Shown piece after piece: positions 17,000 through 25,981 of a stretch of 64,000 nucleotides of DNA. How positions within the stretch are numbered: the stretch's first letter is position 1; each line of letters begins with the position of its first letter. Where the stretch lies: NCBI GenBank assembly GCA_017436865.1, contig JAFSCH010000032.1, forward strand, positions 1 to 64,000, in the 5' to 3' direction. A program made the position numbers and the translations under genes. The notes under the pieces were generated by a model, which saw only the letters and a list, made by a program, of their open reading frames with translations, was not told where the DNA came from and did not search any database. Origin of the DNA: Lachnospiraceae bacterium (GTDB taxonomy: Bacteria; Bacillota; Clostridia; Lachnospirales; Lachnospiraceae).

Positions 17000-17608
17000 A
17001 TGGTAATAAAAAATGTTAGTCTGGAAACGGTAATTGGTGTAACAAGTCAGATACCGGAGAATCAGATGATGGAGATTGCATTTGCAGGAAAGAGTAATGT
17101 AGGGAAATCTTCACTGATTAATGCATTGATGAATCGAAAGTCACTTGCAAGAACCAGTTCTCAGCCAGGTAAGACACAGACAATTAACTTCTATAATGTG
17201 AATGATGAGATGTATTTTGTGGATTTGCCAGGATATGGTTATGCGAAGGTAAGTCAGAAAGAAAAAGAAAAATGGGGGAAGATGATTGAAAAATATCTGC
17301 ACACCTCCAAAGTATTACAGGCGGTATTTTTGTTGATTGATATTCGACATGAACCGTCTGCGAATGATAAGCAGATGTATGATTGGATTATGTCAAATGG
17401 CTTTCATCCGATTATTATAGCCACAAAGCTTGATAAAATTAAGCGTAGTCAGCTTACAAAGCAGATAAAACTGATTAAGCAGGGGCTTGGTGTGGATGCT
17501 GATACCATTGTGATTCCTTTTTCATCGGAAACCAAGCAGGGACGTGAGGAAACGTATGACCTGATTGACCAGCTCTTAGAGCAGTTTCGTGAAATGCACA
17601 CGGAATGA
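17000..17608 (+). CDS. engB: Ribosome biogenesis GTPase EngB/YsxC
   Basis: A 202-residue TRAFAC-class GTPase needed for assembly of the large ribosomal subunit. Motifs: G1 GKSNVGKSS, G2 T in KTQTINF, G3 DLPGYG, G4 TKLDKI and G5-like SSETKQG. Position after lon is the common Firmicute arrangement. The GAGGTAAC just before ATG serves as ribosome site. Confidence 0.97.
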   Translation: MVIKNVSLETVIGVTSQIPENQMMEIAFAGKSNVGKSSLINALMNRKSLARTSSQPGKTQTINFYNVNDEMYFVDLPGYGYAKVSQKEKEKWGKMIEKYLHTSKVLQAVFLLIDIRHEPSANDKQMYDWIMSNGFHPIIIATKLDKIKRSQLTKQIKLIKQGLGVDADTIVIPFSSETKQGREETYDLIDQLLEQFREMHTE

Positions 17609-17658
17609 AAGATGATTGGAACGGAGTGGACAGTAGAAGAATACAAAGGAGAGAGCGT

Positions 17659-18843
17659 ATGAACAGACAGTATCAGAGAAATCTGAAAATGATTACCAAT
17701 TTGGTACTTGCATTGATGATTTTATTGCTTTTTGTTTTTGTGGTTCCAAAGGTAATTGTCTTTTTTATGCCATTTGTAATCGGATGGATTATATCCTGCA
17801 TTGCGAATCCGCTGGTGCAATTATTGGAAAGCAAGATTAAGATGAAACGTAAAGCAGGAACCGTTGTTGTTATTATTTTGGTTATTGGAACGATAGTAGG
17901 TGTTGGGTATCTGTTGGTATCAATCCTTGCAAGACAGCTTCAAGGTTTTATCACATCGCTTCCACAGATGTGGGAAAATTTAGAACAAGATATTGCAAGT
18001 GTTTGGAATTTGATAGACGGTACCTTTCGCAATCTTTCACCTAGGTGGGTGGAGACCTTACGGACAGCAGGAAATGTTATAGGTGATACGATACAGGGAA
18101 TAGGCTCTCATACAGAGGCAACGGCATCGGTGGGTGTCATTGGTAGTATAGCGAATGGGCTCATTAGTGTGATTATGTGTATGCTCTCATCTTATTTCTT
18201 TATAGCAGAGAGAGATTATGTATTTAAGCTTGCAAGAAGAGTGATTCCGGCATCTGTGTATACACGTTATGGCGTTGTTTATAAAAGTTTACGCCAAGCT
18301 GTTGGAGGCTATTTTAAAGCACAATTTAAGATTGAGATTTGGATATATCTTTTGATTTTTCTAGGGCTGACTTTCTTGGGAGTGGATTATTCCTTTTTGA
18401 TTGCCTTCGTGATAGCGGCATTTGATTTTCTACCATTTTTTGGAACGAGCATTGTGTTTGTACCATGGGCGATATTAAAGGTTATCAGTGGTAATTATTT
18501 TATGGCAGTTGCATTTATTGTGATATGGGGTGTCAGTCAGCTGGTACGCCAGCTAATTCAGCCTAAATTTGTTAGTGATTCCATAGGAATGCCACCGATT
18601 CCAACACTGTTTTTGCTATTTATTGGTTATAAAGTAGCAGGTGTAATCGGAATGATTTTGGCGGTTCCTATTGGTATTATTATCGTAAATATGTATGAGG
18701 CAGGTCTTTTTGACACTCCAAAATTGAGTTTAAAGATTCTCCTGAGAAATCTGAATCAGTATCGAAAATTAGATGAGGAAGATTTTAGTGTGCTAAAGAC
18801 AGACAAAATAGAGGAAAATGATAAAAAGATTGACATAAAATAG
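17659..18843 (+). CDS. AI-2E family (PerM/TqsA-like) membrane transporter
   Basis: A 394-residue polytopic membrane protein of the AI-2 exporter family, with an N-terminal pair of membrane helices, a soluble middle segment (about 90-160) and a C-terminal bundle including the conserved DFLPFFGTSIVFVPW and GVIGMILAVPIG stretches. Relatives export autoinducer-2 or act in cation/proton antiport; the substrate is unknown here. The start at 17659 has AAAGGAGAG upstream; an in-frame ATG at 17605, overlapping the engB stop by ATGA, lacks a ribosome site but would add 18 residues. The end of the gene contains a promoter for the next gene. Confidence 0.9.
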   Translation: MNRQYQRNLKMITNLVLALMILLLFVFVVPKVIVFFMPFVIGWIISCIANPLVQLLESKIKMKRKAGTVVVIILVIGTIVGVGYLLVSILARQLQGFITSLPQMWENLEQDIASVWNLIDGTFRNLSPRWVETLRTAGNVIGDTIQGIGSHTEATASVGVIGSIANGLISVIMCMLSSYFFIAERDYVFKLARRVIPASVYTRYGVVYKSLRQAVGGYFKAQFKIEIWIYLLIFLGLTFLGVDYSFLIAFVIAAFDFLPFFGTSIVFVPWAILKVISGNYFMAVAFIVIWGVSQLVRQLIQPKFVSDSIGMPPIPTLFLLFIGYKVAGVIGMILAVPIGIIIVNMYEAGLFDTPKLSLKILLRNLNQYRKLDEEDFSVLKTDKIEENDKKIDIK

Positions 18844-18858
18844 GGAGTAAGGTATAAT
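18830..18858 (+). promoter_or_regulatory. Perfect consensus sigma-A promoter of the symporter gene
   Basis: TTGACA (18830-18835), 17-bp spacer, TATAAT (18853-18858). The -35 lies inside the last codons of the preceding gene. Confidence 0.9.
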
Positions 18859-18864
18859 TAAGTA

Positions 18865-18923
18865 TACTTTAGCACGTAAAAGCGTTGAATTATTAAAGTT
18901 CAACGCTTTTACTCATTAAAGTA
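18865..18923 (+). promoter_or_regulatory. Long leader hairpin at the 5' end of the symporter mRNA
   Basis: Arms 18876-18889/18899-18912 form a perfect 14-bp stem (GTAAAAGCGTTGAA); an outer 7-bp stem pairs 18865-18871 (TACTTTA) with 18917-18923. It begins about where transcription would start from the consensus promoter. No T-tract follows, so a protective or regulatory 5' structure is more likely than a terminator. Confidence 0.7.
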
Positions 18924-18952
18924 CAATATCTACTTATGAGGAGGCATATTTT

Positions 18953-20482
18953 ATGCTGGCAAAAATATTAATGTTACTAGTTTTCTTTGGATGCATGATT
19001 GCGGTGGGGGTATATGCAAGAAAAAGTGCATCCAGTACAACTGATTTTGTACTTGGAGGAAGAAGCGTAGGACCTTGGCTTACCGCTTTTGCATACGGCA
19101 CTTCTTATTTTTCAGCGGTAGTATTTGTTGGTTACGCAGGACAGTTTGGATGGAAATATGGTTTGGCATCTACCTGGATTGGTCTTGGTAATGCGTTTAT
19201 TGGTTCTCTTCTTGCATGGGTATTGATGGGAAGAAGAACGAGAGTTATGACACATCATTTGGAAGCTGCTACCATGCCGGATTTCTTTGGTAAAAGATAT
19301 GACAGTAAGGCTCTTAAAATCACAGCGTCTGCGATTGCGTTTGTATTCTTGATTCCATATACAGCTTCTGTTTACAATGGATTATCCAGATTGTTTGGTA
19401 TGGCTTTTGACATTCCGTATGCGGTATGTGTGATTACCATGGCAGTTTTAACGGGTGTATATGTTATTATGGGCGGTTATCTTGCAACTGCAATCAATGA
19501 TTTTATACAGGGTATTATTATGCTTGTTGGTATTGTTGTTGTTATTTTGGCAGTTTTATCCGGTCAGGGTGGATTTATGGAAGCAGTTCGTAAGCTTTCA
19601 GAGATTCCGTCAGATGTACCTGCAACGATGGGACAGCAGGGGGCGTTTGCTTCGTTCTTTGGTGCTGACCCGGTGAATCTGGTAGGTGTTATTATTCTTA
19701 CGTCACTGGGAACATGGGGACTTCCACAGATGGTTCATAAATTTTATGCGATTAAGAGCGAAAGAGCCATTAAGACAGGAACGATTGTTTCTACGGCATT
19801 TGCGATTATCGTTTCTGGTGGATGTTATTTTCTAGGTGGCTTTGGGCGTTTGTACGATTCAGAGGCAATTTACAAGGCAGATGGAAGCATTATCTATGAT
19901 GCGATTGTTCCGTCCATGTTGTCTACGTTGCCAGACATTTTGATTGGCATTGTTATTGTATTGGTATTATCTGCATCAATGTCAACCTTATCGTCATTGG
20001 TATTGACTTCTGCATCTACTTTGACTCTAGACTTTATTAAGGATAACGTTGTAAAGAAAATGGATGATAAGAAGCAGTTACTTTATATTAGGGTATTAAT
20101 TGTATTCTTTATTGTGATTTCCGTTATTTTGGCACTTGATCCACCAACCTTTATTGCACAGCTTATGGGTATTTCATGGGGAGCACTCGCAGGTGCGTTC
20201 CTTGCACCATTTCTATATGGTTTGTATTGGAAAGGTGTTACAAAGGCAGGCGTATGGGCAAGCTATATCTGTGGTGTGGGTATTACTGTTGCCAATATGT
20301 TCTTTAAATTCATTGAATCACCGATTAATGCAGGTGCACTCGCGATGGTTGCTGGCTTAATCGTGACACCACTTGTCAGCCTTATAACACCAAAGCTTGA
20401 TAAGAAGATGGTAGACGGAGTATTTACCTGTTATGATAAGCCGGTTCATGTATCGGAGAAGGAATATTTAAAGGAAGATTAA
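18953..20482 (+). CDS. Sodium:solute symporter (SSS/PutP family)
   Basis: A 509-residue membrane protein with about 13 membrane helices and the LeuT-type fold of the SSS family. It shows the early FVLGGRSVGPWLTA segment, YSSP-type motif region SYFSAVVFVGYAG, and the LSASMSTLSSLVLTSASTL stretch that supplies sodium ligands. The substrate could be proline, pantothenate or another organic solute; it is not readable from sequence. GAGGAGG precedes the ATG. It is monocistronic, with its own consensus promoter, leader hairpin and terminator. Confidence 0.93.
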   Translation: MLAKILMLLVFFGCMIAVGVYARKSASSTTDFVLGGRSVGPWLTAFAYGTSYFSAVVFVGYAGQFGWKYGLASTWIGLGNAFIGSLLAWVLMGRRTRVMTHHLEAATMPDFFGKRYDSKALKITASAIAFVFLIPYTASVYNGLSRLFGMAFDIPYAVCVITMAVLTGVYVIMGGYLATAINDFIQGIIMLVGIVVVILAVLSGQGGFMEAVRKLSEIPSDVPATMGQQGAFASFFGADPVNLVGVIILTSLGTWGLPQMVHKFYAIKSERAIKTGTIVSTAFAIIVSGGCYFLGGFGRLYDSEAIYKADGSIIYDAIVPSMLSTLPDILIGIVIVLVLSASMSTLSSLVLTSASTLTLDFIKDNVVKKMDDKKQLLYIRVLIVFFIVISVILALDPPTFIAQLMGISWGALAGAFLAPFLYGLYWKGVTKAGVWASYICGVGITVANMFFKFIESPINAGALAMVAGLIVTPLVSLITPKLDKKMVDGVFTCYDKPVHVSEKEYLKED

Positions 20483-20498
20483 AATAGAGATAGATAAG

Positions 20499-20546
20499 AA
20501 AAAGCTTTTCTGCTTTCAAATTATTGAGAGCGAAAAGCTTTTTGTA
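20499..20546 (+). terminator. Terminator between symporter and convergent tetR gene
   Basis: A 12-bp stem (20499-20510/20532-20543, AAAAAGCTTTTC) with further pairing inside ends in T residues on both strands, so it can serve both convergent genes. Confidence 0.85.
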
Positions 20547-20556
20547 TGTTATGAGG

Positions 20557-21165
20557 TTATGAATTATTAGGTTTTCCAAGAATAAAGACGATAGTATCTG
20601 TAACAATCTGACGCATACTGGCATAATCCAAGCCATCATGTTGATGGAAGGTAAGCTCATGACATAGGGATTCCACCAGATTATATATGATATGAGTTTT
20701 TTCTGGTAAATTCTGCGTGTCGAATCCTGCCTTAGTCAAAAGCTGCTCAAGCTGTTTGGTTATTTGCAATTCTGTTTCAAACATAATTCTTGCAATCGTT
20801 TCATCTGTCATAGTTAGTGCAGCAATTTCTTTATGAGCATTTTCAAATAACTTATGACTTTGAATTAAGCTGTCAATAATGGTTTCCATACTTTTATATA
20901 CATCAAGGTTAGGTGTGATTTGCTCATAGACAAGAAGGAGTGTTTGATTTCCATAAGTTTCCAATCCGCAAATAAAAATATCACGTTTATCCTTAAAATA
21001 ACTATAAATTATGCCGGTAGAAACACCGGCAGCTTTGGCAATATCAGCAGTTGTAGTCTTTTGGTAGCCATTTTCACACATAAGTCGAAAGCCAGTTTCA
21101 ATGATTCGGTTTTTCTTTTCGATAGAACGCTTCTGTTGTGGTTCGCGCGTCTTAACATTTTCCAT
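20557..21165 (-). CDS. TetR family regulator of the adjacent efflux operon
   Basis: A 202-residue repressor. The N-terminal helix-turn-helix (about 15-62) reads IIETGFRLMCENGYQKTTTADIAKAAGVS followed by the IIYSYFKDKRDIF helix; the C-terminal ligand-binding domain is divergent. It is transcribed away from a HlyD/ABC efflux operon, and two palindromes in the shared promoter region are likely its operators. This is the usual arrangement for an autoregulated repressor that senses a substrate of the pump. Confidence 0.93.
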   Translation of the reverse strand: MENVKTREPQQKRSIEKKNRIIETGFRLMCENGYQKTTTADIAKAAGVSTGIIYSYFKDKRDIFICGLETYGNQTLLLVYEQITPNLDVYKSMETIIDSLIQSHKLFENAHKEIAALTMTDETIARIMFETELQITKQLEQLLTKAGFDTQNLPEKTHIIYNLVESLCHELTFHQHDGLDYASMRQIVTDTIVFILGKPNNS

Positions 21166-21217
21166 TATTGTAAATCCCTTCTGTGCTTATTAGGTAATTA
21201 TATAACTACCGAGTAAT

Positions 21218-21246
21218 AGTATAGCGTGTAATAAGTTATTTGTCAA
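21218..21246 (-). promoter_or_regulatory. Promoter of the tetR gene
   Basis: On the minus strand TTGACA (21246-21241) and TATACT (21223-21218) are 17 bp apart. Confidence 0.85.
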
Positions 21247-21248
21247 AT

Positions 21249-21270
21249 AATGTGAAACATATTTCATATT
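21249..21270. promoter_or_regulatory. Upstream TetR operator (imperfect)
   Basis: AATGTGAAAC-AT-ATTTCATATT: the right arm is identical to that of the downstream operator, the left arm matches at 8 of 10 positions. It sits between the -35 boxes of the two divergent promoters. Confidence 0.6.
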
Positions 21271-21274
21271 CATA

Positions 21275-21303
21275 TTGACAAAATATGTTAAACAAAATAC
21301 AAT
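21275..21303 (+). promoter_or_regulatory. Promoter of the efflux operon
   Basis: TTGACA (21275-21280), 17-bp spacer, TACAAT (21298-21303). Confidence 0.88.
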
Positions 21304-21306
21304 GTG

Positions 21307-21328
21307 AATATGAAATAAATTTCATATT
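21307..21328. promoter_or_regulatory. Downstream TetR operator (perfect palindrome)
   Basis: A perfect inverted repeat of two 10-bp arms (AATATGAAAT) around AA, just downstream of the -10, where bound repressor would block initiation of the efflux operon. Confidence 0.75.
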
Positions 21329-21358
21329 TTGCGATTTATATAAGAGGAGTGGAGTATT

Positions 21359-22798
21359 ATGAAGAAAAAGCAGATGATAAAAATAACCGGAATCGTGGTT
21401 GTTATTATTGCAATTGCAGGGACGACAGCTTTTGCAGGAACATCATCCATCAAGGTAACAACACAGACGATAGGGAGTGCAGGAATCACACAGAATGTAG
21501 AGGCAGAGGGGCATATTGAGAGTGAACAGGAGAAGGTCTATTATGCAGGCGTATCAGCACCAATAGCCTCTTTTTCATTGGAAAATGGTGATATGGTGCA
21601 GACAGGTGAACAGCTGGTAAGCTATGATACAGAAGACTTAGACAGAAGTGTGATACAGGCAGATATTCAGGCAAAGGCATTAGCAGCAGGGTATGCAGGC
21701 AGTGTACAGCAGAGTAAGGAGCTGAAGCAGGCCTATCAGGATGCGCAGACTTTAGATGTCACATATCAGGATGCTTCGGTAGCCATGCAACAGCAGCTTG
21801 GTGATATGCAGCTCAATATTGAGGTGGTTGCAGATTCTGTAGAAGACCAGACAAAAGAGATTAATTTAAAAATTGCGCAGTTAAAAGCAGAGATTACACA
21901 GAAAAATGCCATTGCTTCTAATGATGAGCTTTCTGTAGATGACAGAAATGATTATTTACAACAGGCAGCGTGGATGGAGGTAGAGGTAGCAAAGCTGCAG
22001 AAGAAGCTGCTCACTTTGGAGGAGACAGGTGCAACACCGATTGAGAACCGTTATTTTAAGGAAGCTGAAATCTTTTTGGGTGAGGTTGCAGCACAGCGTA
22101 GCATGTTGCAGCAGGAGATGCTTAGTACCAAGCATGCAGGCATGAATACATCACAGCTAGAGCAAATGGCACAAAATGTAGCATTGGCACAGCAGACATT
22201 AAGCTGGAACGAGGCGGAGGCTGAGAAGGCTTCTGGCGGTGTTGTAGCAGAGTTTTCAGGTGTAGTAAGTGAAGTGGGCATAGAAGAAGGTACTTATGTA
22301 ACAGAGGGGACGAGATTATTTACGATTAAGGATCATAAGAACTTACGAGCGGTGGTAGAAGTAACTAGCCACGAGATGAGCCAGATTGTAAAAGGCCAAC
22401 AGGCAAGCATAGAAGTAGGTGGACAGCTCTATGAGGGTGAGGTTACCAAGATTCGTATGGAGACAGTGACAGATGCACAGAATAAGGCAAAGCTTCAGGT
22501 AGAAGTACATATTAATAATCCAGATGAACGTATTTATCTTGGAACAGATGCAGATGTTACTATTCAGACTGGAAAAAGTGAGAGTGCTGTACTGATTCCG
22601 AATAATGCTCTTTATGCAGATGATGGTGGAGACTATTGTTATCTATTGGAGAATGGAGTAATTACCAAGAGATACCTGATGTGTGGGCTTTCAGGTGATG
22701 CTATGACAGAGGTAGTCGAGGGGCTTGCAGAGGGAGAAAAGGTAATTACCGATGCTATGACAGATGAAAAGGTAGGAAAGAGTGCACAGGAGAAGTAG
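21359..22798 (+). CDS. HlyD/MacA-type efflux adaptor subunit
   Basis: A 479-residue membrane-fusion-type protein with a single N-terminal membrane anchor (about 7-27), a split barrel-sandwich (lipoyl-like) domain (ETDGHIESEQE-like start near 50 and VVAEFSGVVSEVGI near 295), a long alpha-helical coiled hairpin between them, and a C-terminal beta-barrel/MP domain. In Gram-positives such adaptors work with MacB-like ABC transporters at the outer face of the membrane. The gene is the first of a three-gene operon under TetR control; the ABC ATPase begins 3 bp after its stop. Confidence 0.92.
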   Translation: MKKKQMIKITGIVVVIIAIAGTTAFAGTSSIKVTTQTIGSAGITQNVEAEGHIESEQEKVYYAGVSAPIASFSLENGDMVQTGEQLVSYDTEDLDRSVIQADIQAKALAAGYAGSVQQSKELKQAYQDAQTLDVTYQDASVAMQQQLGDMQLNIEVVADSVEDQTKEINLKIAQLKAEITQKNAIASNDELSVDDRNDYLQQAAWMEVEVAKLQKKLLTLEETGATPIENRYFKEAEIFLGEVAAQRSMLQQEMLSTKHAGMNTSQLEQMAQNVALAQQTLSWNEAEAEKASGGVVAEFSGVVSEVGIEEGTYVTEGTRLFTIKDHKNLRAVVEVTSHEMSQIVKGQQASIEVGGQLYEGEVTKIRMETVTDAQNKAKLQVEVHINNPDERIYLGTDADVTIQTGKSESAVLIPNNALYADDGGDYCYLLENGVITKRYLMCGLSGDAMTEVVEGLAEGEKVITDAMTDEKVGKSAQEK

Positions 22799-22801
22799 AC
22801 T

Positions 22802-23512
22802 ATGGAACAGAAAGCATTTATTCAATTTGAGAATGTCAGCAAGGAGTATGGTACGGGCGATAGACATTTTTATGCGCTTAAGGATGCCTCCTTTTCAATA
22901 AAGCAAGGAGAGATGGTAGTTATTTTGGGACCGAGTGGAGCTGGAAAAAGTACGCTATTAAATCTGTTAGGCGGAATGGATACGGCTTCTAGTGGAACTA
23001 TTTTGTCATGTGGTGAAGATATTAGCAGTTATAATGATGCTAAGCTGACTGATTATAGGGCAAGAAATGTTGCCGTTGTATTTCAGTTTTACAATCTGAT
23101 TCCTACATTGACGGCGTACGAAAATGTTGCCTTGATGAAGGATATTGTCAATGATACGTTAGATCCGGCAGAGGCATTGAGGGCGGTTGGGCTGGAAAAT
23201 CATATGAATCAGTTTCCTGCACAGATGTCAGGAGGAGAGCAGCAGAGAACTTCGATTGCAAGAGCTATTGCAAAGAATCCCAAGTTATTACTTTGTGATG
23301 AACCGACAGGAGCACTGGATACGAATACAGGACGCGATGTTTTAGAGCTACTGGTGCGAATGAGCAGAGAGGAGAAGAAAACCGTTGTTATGGTTACACA
23401 TAATAGTTTTTTTGCAGATATTGCAGATAAGGTTATTCGAGTGAAAAACGGTGGTATTGAGTCTGTCGTTATCAATGAACATCCAAAAAGTGCAAGTGAG
23501 GTGAGCTGGTAA
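22802..23512 (+). CDS. ABC transporter ATP-binding protein (MacB/LolD type)
   Basis: A 236-residue nucleotide-binding subunit. Walker A GPSGAGKST, Q-loop QFYNLIP, signature MSGGEQQR, Walker B LLLCDEPTGALD and the switch His in VTHN are all present and correctly ordered. The sequence resembles ATPases paired with FtsX-type permeases in peptide or drug efflux and lantibiotic resistance. Its stop overlaps the start of the permease gene by 1 bp. Confidence 0.96.
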   Translation: MEQKAFIQFENVSKEYGTGDRHFYALKDASFSIKQGEMVVILGPSGAGKSTLLNLLGGMDTASSGTILSCGEDISSYNDAKLTDYRARNVAVVFQFYNLIPTLTAYENVALMKDIVNDTLDPAEALRAVGLENHMNQFPAQMSGGEQQRTSIARAIAKNPKLLLCDEPTGALDTNTGRDVLELLVRMSREEKKTVVMVTHNSFFADIADKVIRVKNGGIESVVINEHPKSASEVSW

Positions 23513-25818
23513 TGCTAAGGAGAAAGCTTTTTAGGGATTTGTGGCAGAATAGGACACAGTTTCTCTCTATTTTTTTGATGGCATTTTTAGGGCTTTTTGT
23601 TTTTGCAGGAATTGATGCAGAGAGTAATGGAATCGGCTTATCTACAGACTATTATTATGATGAGACGCATCTTGCAGATTATTGGGTTGTTGGTGCAGGC
23701 TTTTCCAGTGAAGAACAAAAAGCAATAGAGAAGCTGGAGCAGGTCGAGAGTGTTGACAGGAAGGCAGTATTGTCTGCGAAAGCCAAGGTTGGAAGTGGTG
23801 AAGAGTTGGATATGGAGCTGAATTTTCTGGAGACGATAAACAGCTCCTTTCCTTACTGGATTGAAGGAGAGGAATTTACAGCTGACGCAGAAGGAATCTG
23901 GCTGGAGGAGCTGTTTGCCAAGGAATGGGACTTAAAGGTTGGAGATTATATAACTCTTGAGTATGAGGGAAGAGAATTTACGGAGCAGATAAAGGGAATT
24001 ATCATTCATCCGGAATACATCTTCTATATGCTCAATAGTGACAGCATGATGCCGACCTATGGACAATATGGCTATGGTTTTTTATCAGCAGAGGAATTCC
24101 CGATGCAGGAGGGAATTGTCTATAATCGACTGGTTATTAAGCAGAATGAGGATGTGGAAACAAGTCTGTCAGAGAATGCATTTAAGGAAAAGATAAAAAA
24201 TGTATTAGACAGAGATGATGTAGTGGTACTTGACAGAAGTCAGAATACAGGACTAGAAACGATAGCATCGGAACAGGAACAGCATGCAGCTATGGGGATT
24301 ATGTTTTCAGCGGTGTTTTTATTAATTGCTGTTATGGGAATTGTAACCACGATGACAAGAATGACTTCGAATCAGAGAATTCAGATAGGAACCTTGAAAG
24401 CACTTGGATTTTCCAAGAGAAAGATTACATGGCATTATGTTTCCTATGGAATGGTAATTAGTGCAGCCGGAAGTATCTTAGGAGCTATTGTTGGCCCGTT
24501 AACCTTGCCATATCTTTTTATGCCGAGTATGTCAGCATCCTATATATTGCCGGAATGGCGCCTTGGGATGTCGGATATGTCCTATTATGCTATTGTACTG
24601 TCTGTGATTGTGTCAACCATTGTGAGCTTTTTATCTTGTAGAAAAGAGCTAAGGGATATGCCGGCGATTACGCTCAAGCCAGCGGCACCCAAGAATATTC
24701 GTCATTCCATGTTGGAAAAGAGTAAGCTGTGGTTATCCATGAACTTCTCATCCCAGTGGAATATGAGAGATATAAAACGAAATAAGGCAAGGAGCCTGAT
24801 GGGAATTGCGGGCGTAGCAGGCTGTACGATGCTCCTGGTATGTGCTTTTGGTATGAAGGACTGTATTGATGAATTCATTGTGTGGCAGTATGGCGGGTTG
24901 ATTACTGGTCAATATAAGTTGATGTTTGCTGAGAGTACTTCTGATTTAGAAAAGGAAGAGTATGCTCAGCAGTTTAAAGGACAGTTAGTGCAGGAAGGAA
25001 ACTGTGAATTTCGAAAGGGCGATGTGGTTAAGTCAGGAAGTGTGACCATCATTGAGGATGGGAATTATATTCATTATCAGGAGGAATCAGGAGATGAGAT
25101 TGCCATACCAGAATATGGAGTTGCCTTGTCTGTGAAAATGGCAATGCTTCTGGATTTGGAGTTAGGAGATTCTATTGAATGGCATCTTGTTGGGGAAGAG
25201 GACTGGGAAAAGACGCGTATAACAGCACTTTACCGGACTCCTATCGGACAGGGAATAACCATACATAGAAAATCGTTTGAAGCAATGCAATACGATTTTT
25301 CACCAACCTCACTTTATACCAATATGAGTATTCCTGATTATGTAGAGGATAGTGATGAAATATCTGGTGTAATCAGTATCGAGCAGTTGAAGAGTGATTT
25401 GGATGAAAATATGGAAATGATGAATATTATGGTTGCGATTTTGATTCTTGCGGCTGTAGTATTAGGCGTTATTGTTTTATATAACATGGGTGTCTTATCC
25501 TTTATGGAAAAGACAAGAGAAATAGCAACATTAAAGGTGCTTGGTTTTTCTAGCGGCAGAATACGAAAAATACTAGGACAGCAGAATGCGTGGATTACCA
25601 TTATGGGAATTGTGGTAGGACTGGTTTTGGGATATTGGTTCCTTGATCTGATTATGCAGACCATGTCAGAAGATTATGATATGCCGACCATCGTTTATAT
25701 GATGACATATGTGTATTCTGTAATTGGAACATGGATTGTTTCGACGGGAGTGAATCGTATGCTATCCGGCAAGGTAAAAACTATTTGTATGGTGGATGCT
25801 TTAAAGGGTGTGGAATAA
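23512..25818 (+). CDS. ABC transporter permease with two FtsX domains
   Basis: A 768-residue permease. An N-terminal membrane helix (about 13-33) leads to an extracytoplasmic domain, then an FtsX bundle of three helices (about 260-375), a second extracytoplasmic domain, and a second FtsX bundle (about 635-755). Both FtsX units show the typical cytoplasmic coupling segment (IGTLKALGFSKRKI, IATLKVLGFSSGRI). Export of hydrophobic compounds or peptides, or mechanotransmission, is inferred from the family; the substrate is unknown. Confidence 0.92.
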   Translation: MLRRKLFRDLWQNRTQFLSIFLMAFLGLFVFAGIDAESNGIGLSTDYYYDETHLADYWVVGAGFSSEEQKAIEKLEQVESVDRKAVLSAKAKVGSGEELDMELNFLETINSSFPYWIEGEEFTADAEGIWLEELFAKEWDLKVGDYITLEYEGREFTEQIKGIIIHPEYIFYMLNSDSMMPTYGQYGYGFLSAEEFPMQEGIVYNRLVIKQNEDVETSLSENAFKEKIKNVLDRDDVVVLDRSQNTGLETIASEQEQHAAMGIMFSAVFLLIAVMGIVTTMTRMTSNQRIQIGTLKALGFSKRKITWHYVSYGMVISAAGSILGAIVGPLTLPYLFMPSMSASYILPEWRLGMSDMSYYAIVLSVIVSTIVSFLSCRKELRDMPAITLKPAAPKNIRHSMLEKSKLWLSMNFSSQWNMRDIKRNKARSLMGIAGVAGCTMLLVCAFGMKDCIDEFIVWQYGGLITGQYKLMFAESTSDLEKEEYAQQFKGQLVQEGNCEFRKGDVVKSGSVTIIEDGNYIHYQEESGDEIAIPEYGVALSVKMAMLLDLELGDSIEWHLVGEEDWEKTRITALYRTPIGQGITIHRKSFEAMQYDFSPTSLYTNMSIPDYVEDSDEISGVISIEQLKSDLDENMEMMNIMVAILILAAVVLGVIVLYNMGVLSFMEKTREIATLKVLGFSSGRIRKILGQQNAWITIMGIVVGLVLGYWFLDLIMQTMSEDYDMPTIVYMMTYVYSVIGTWIVSTGVNRMLSGKVKTICMVDALKGVE

Positions 25819-25981
25819 GAGGTACTGAATCAATACAAATTTCTTTACAAACTATAGTCTGGTATATTAAAATAATGTGATGAACATAAAAAATTGCAGA
25901 AAGCATAGACGATAATTTTTGCAATTAACAAATTTATAAATGGCATAAATTTGCGAAAATATGGAAAGGCATGGTAACCAC

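Noticed and set aside
17605..17658. Upstream start of the AI-2E transporter overlapping engB
   Set aside because: An ATGA overlap exists, but the strong ribosome site is in front of ATG 17659; left as an alternative only.
25819..25981. T-box leader upstream of glnS
   Set aside because: Small hairpins are present, but no T-box consensus, specifier loop or terminator/antiterminator pair was seen.
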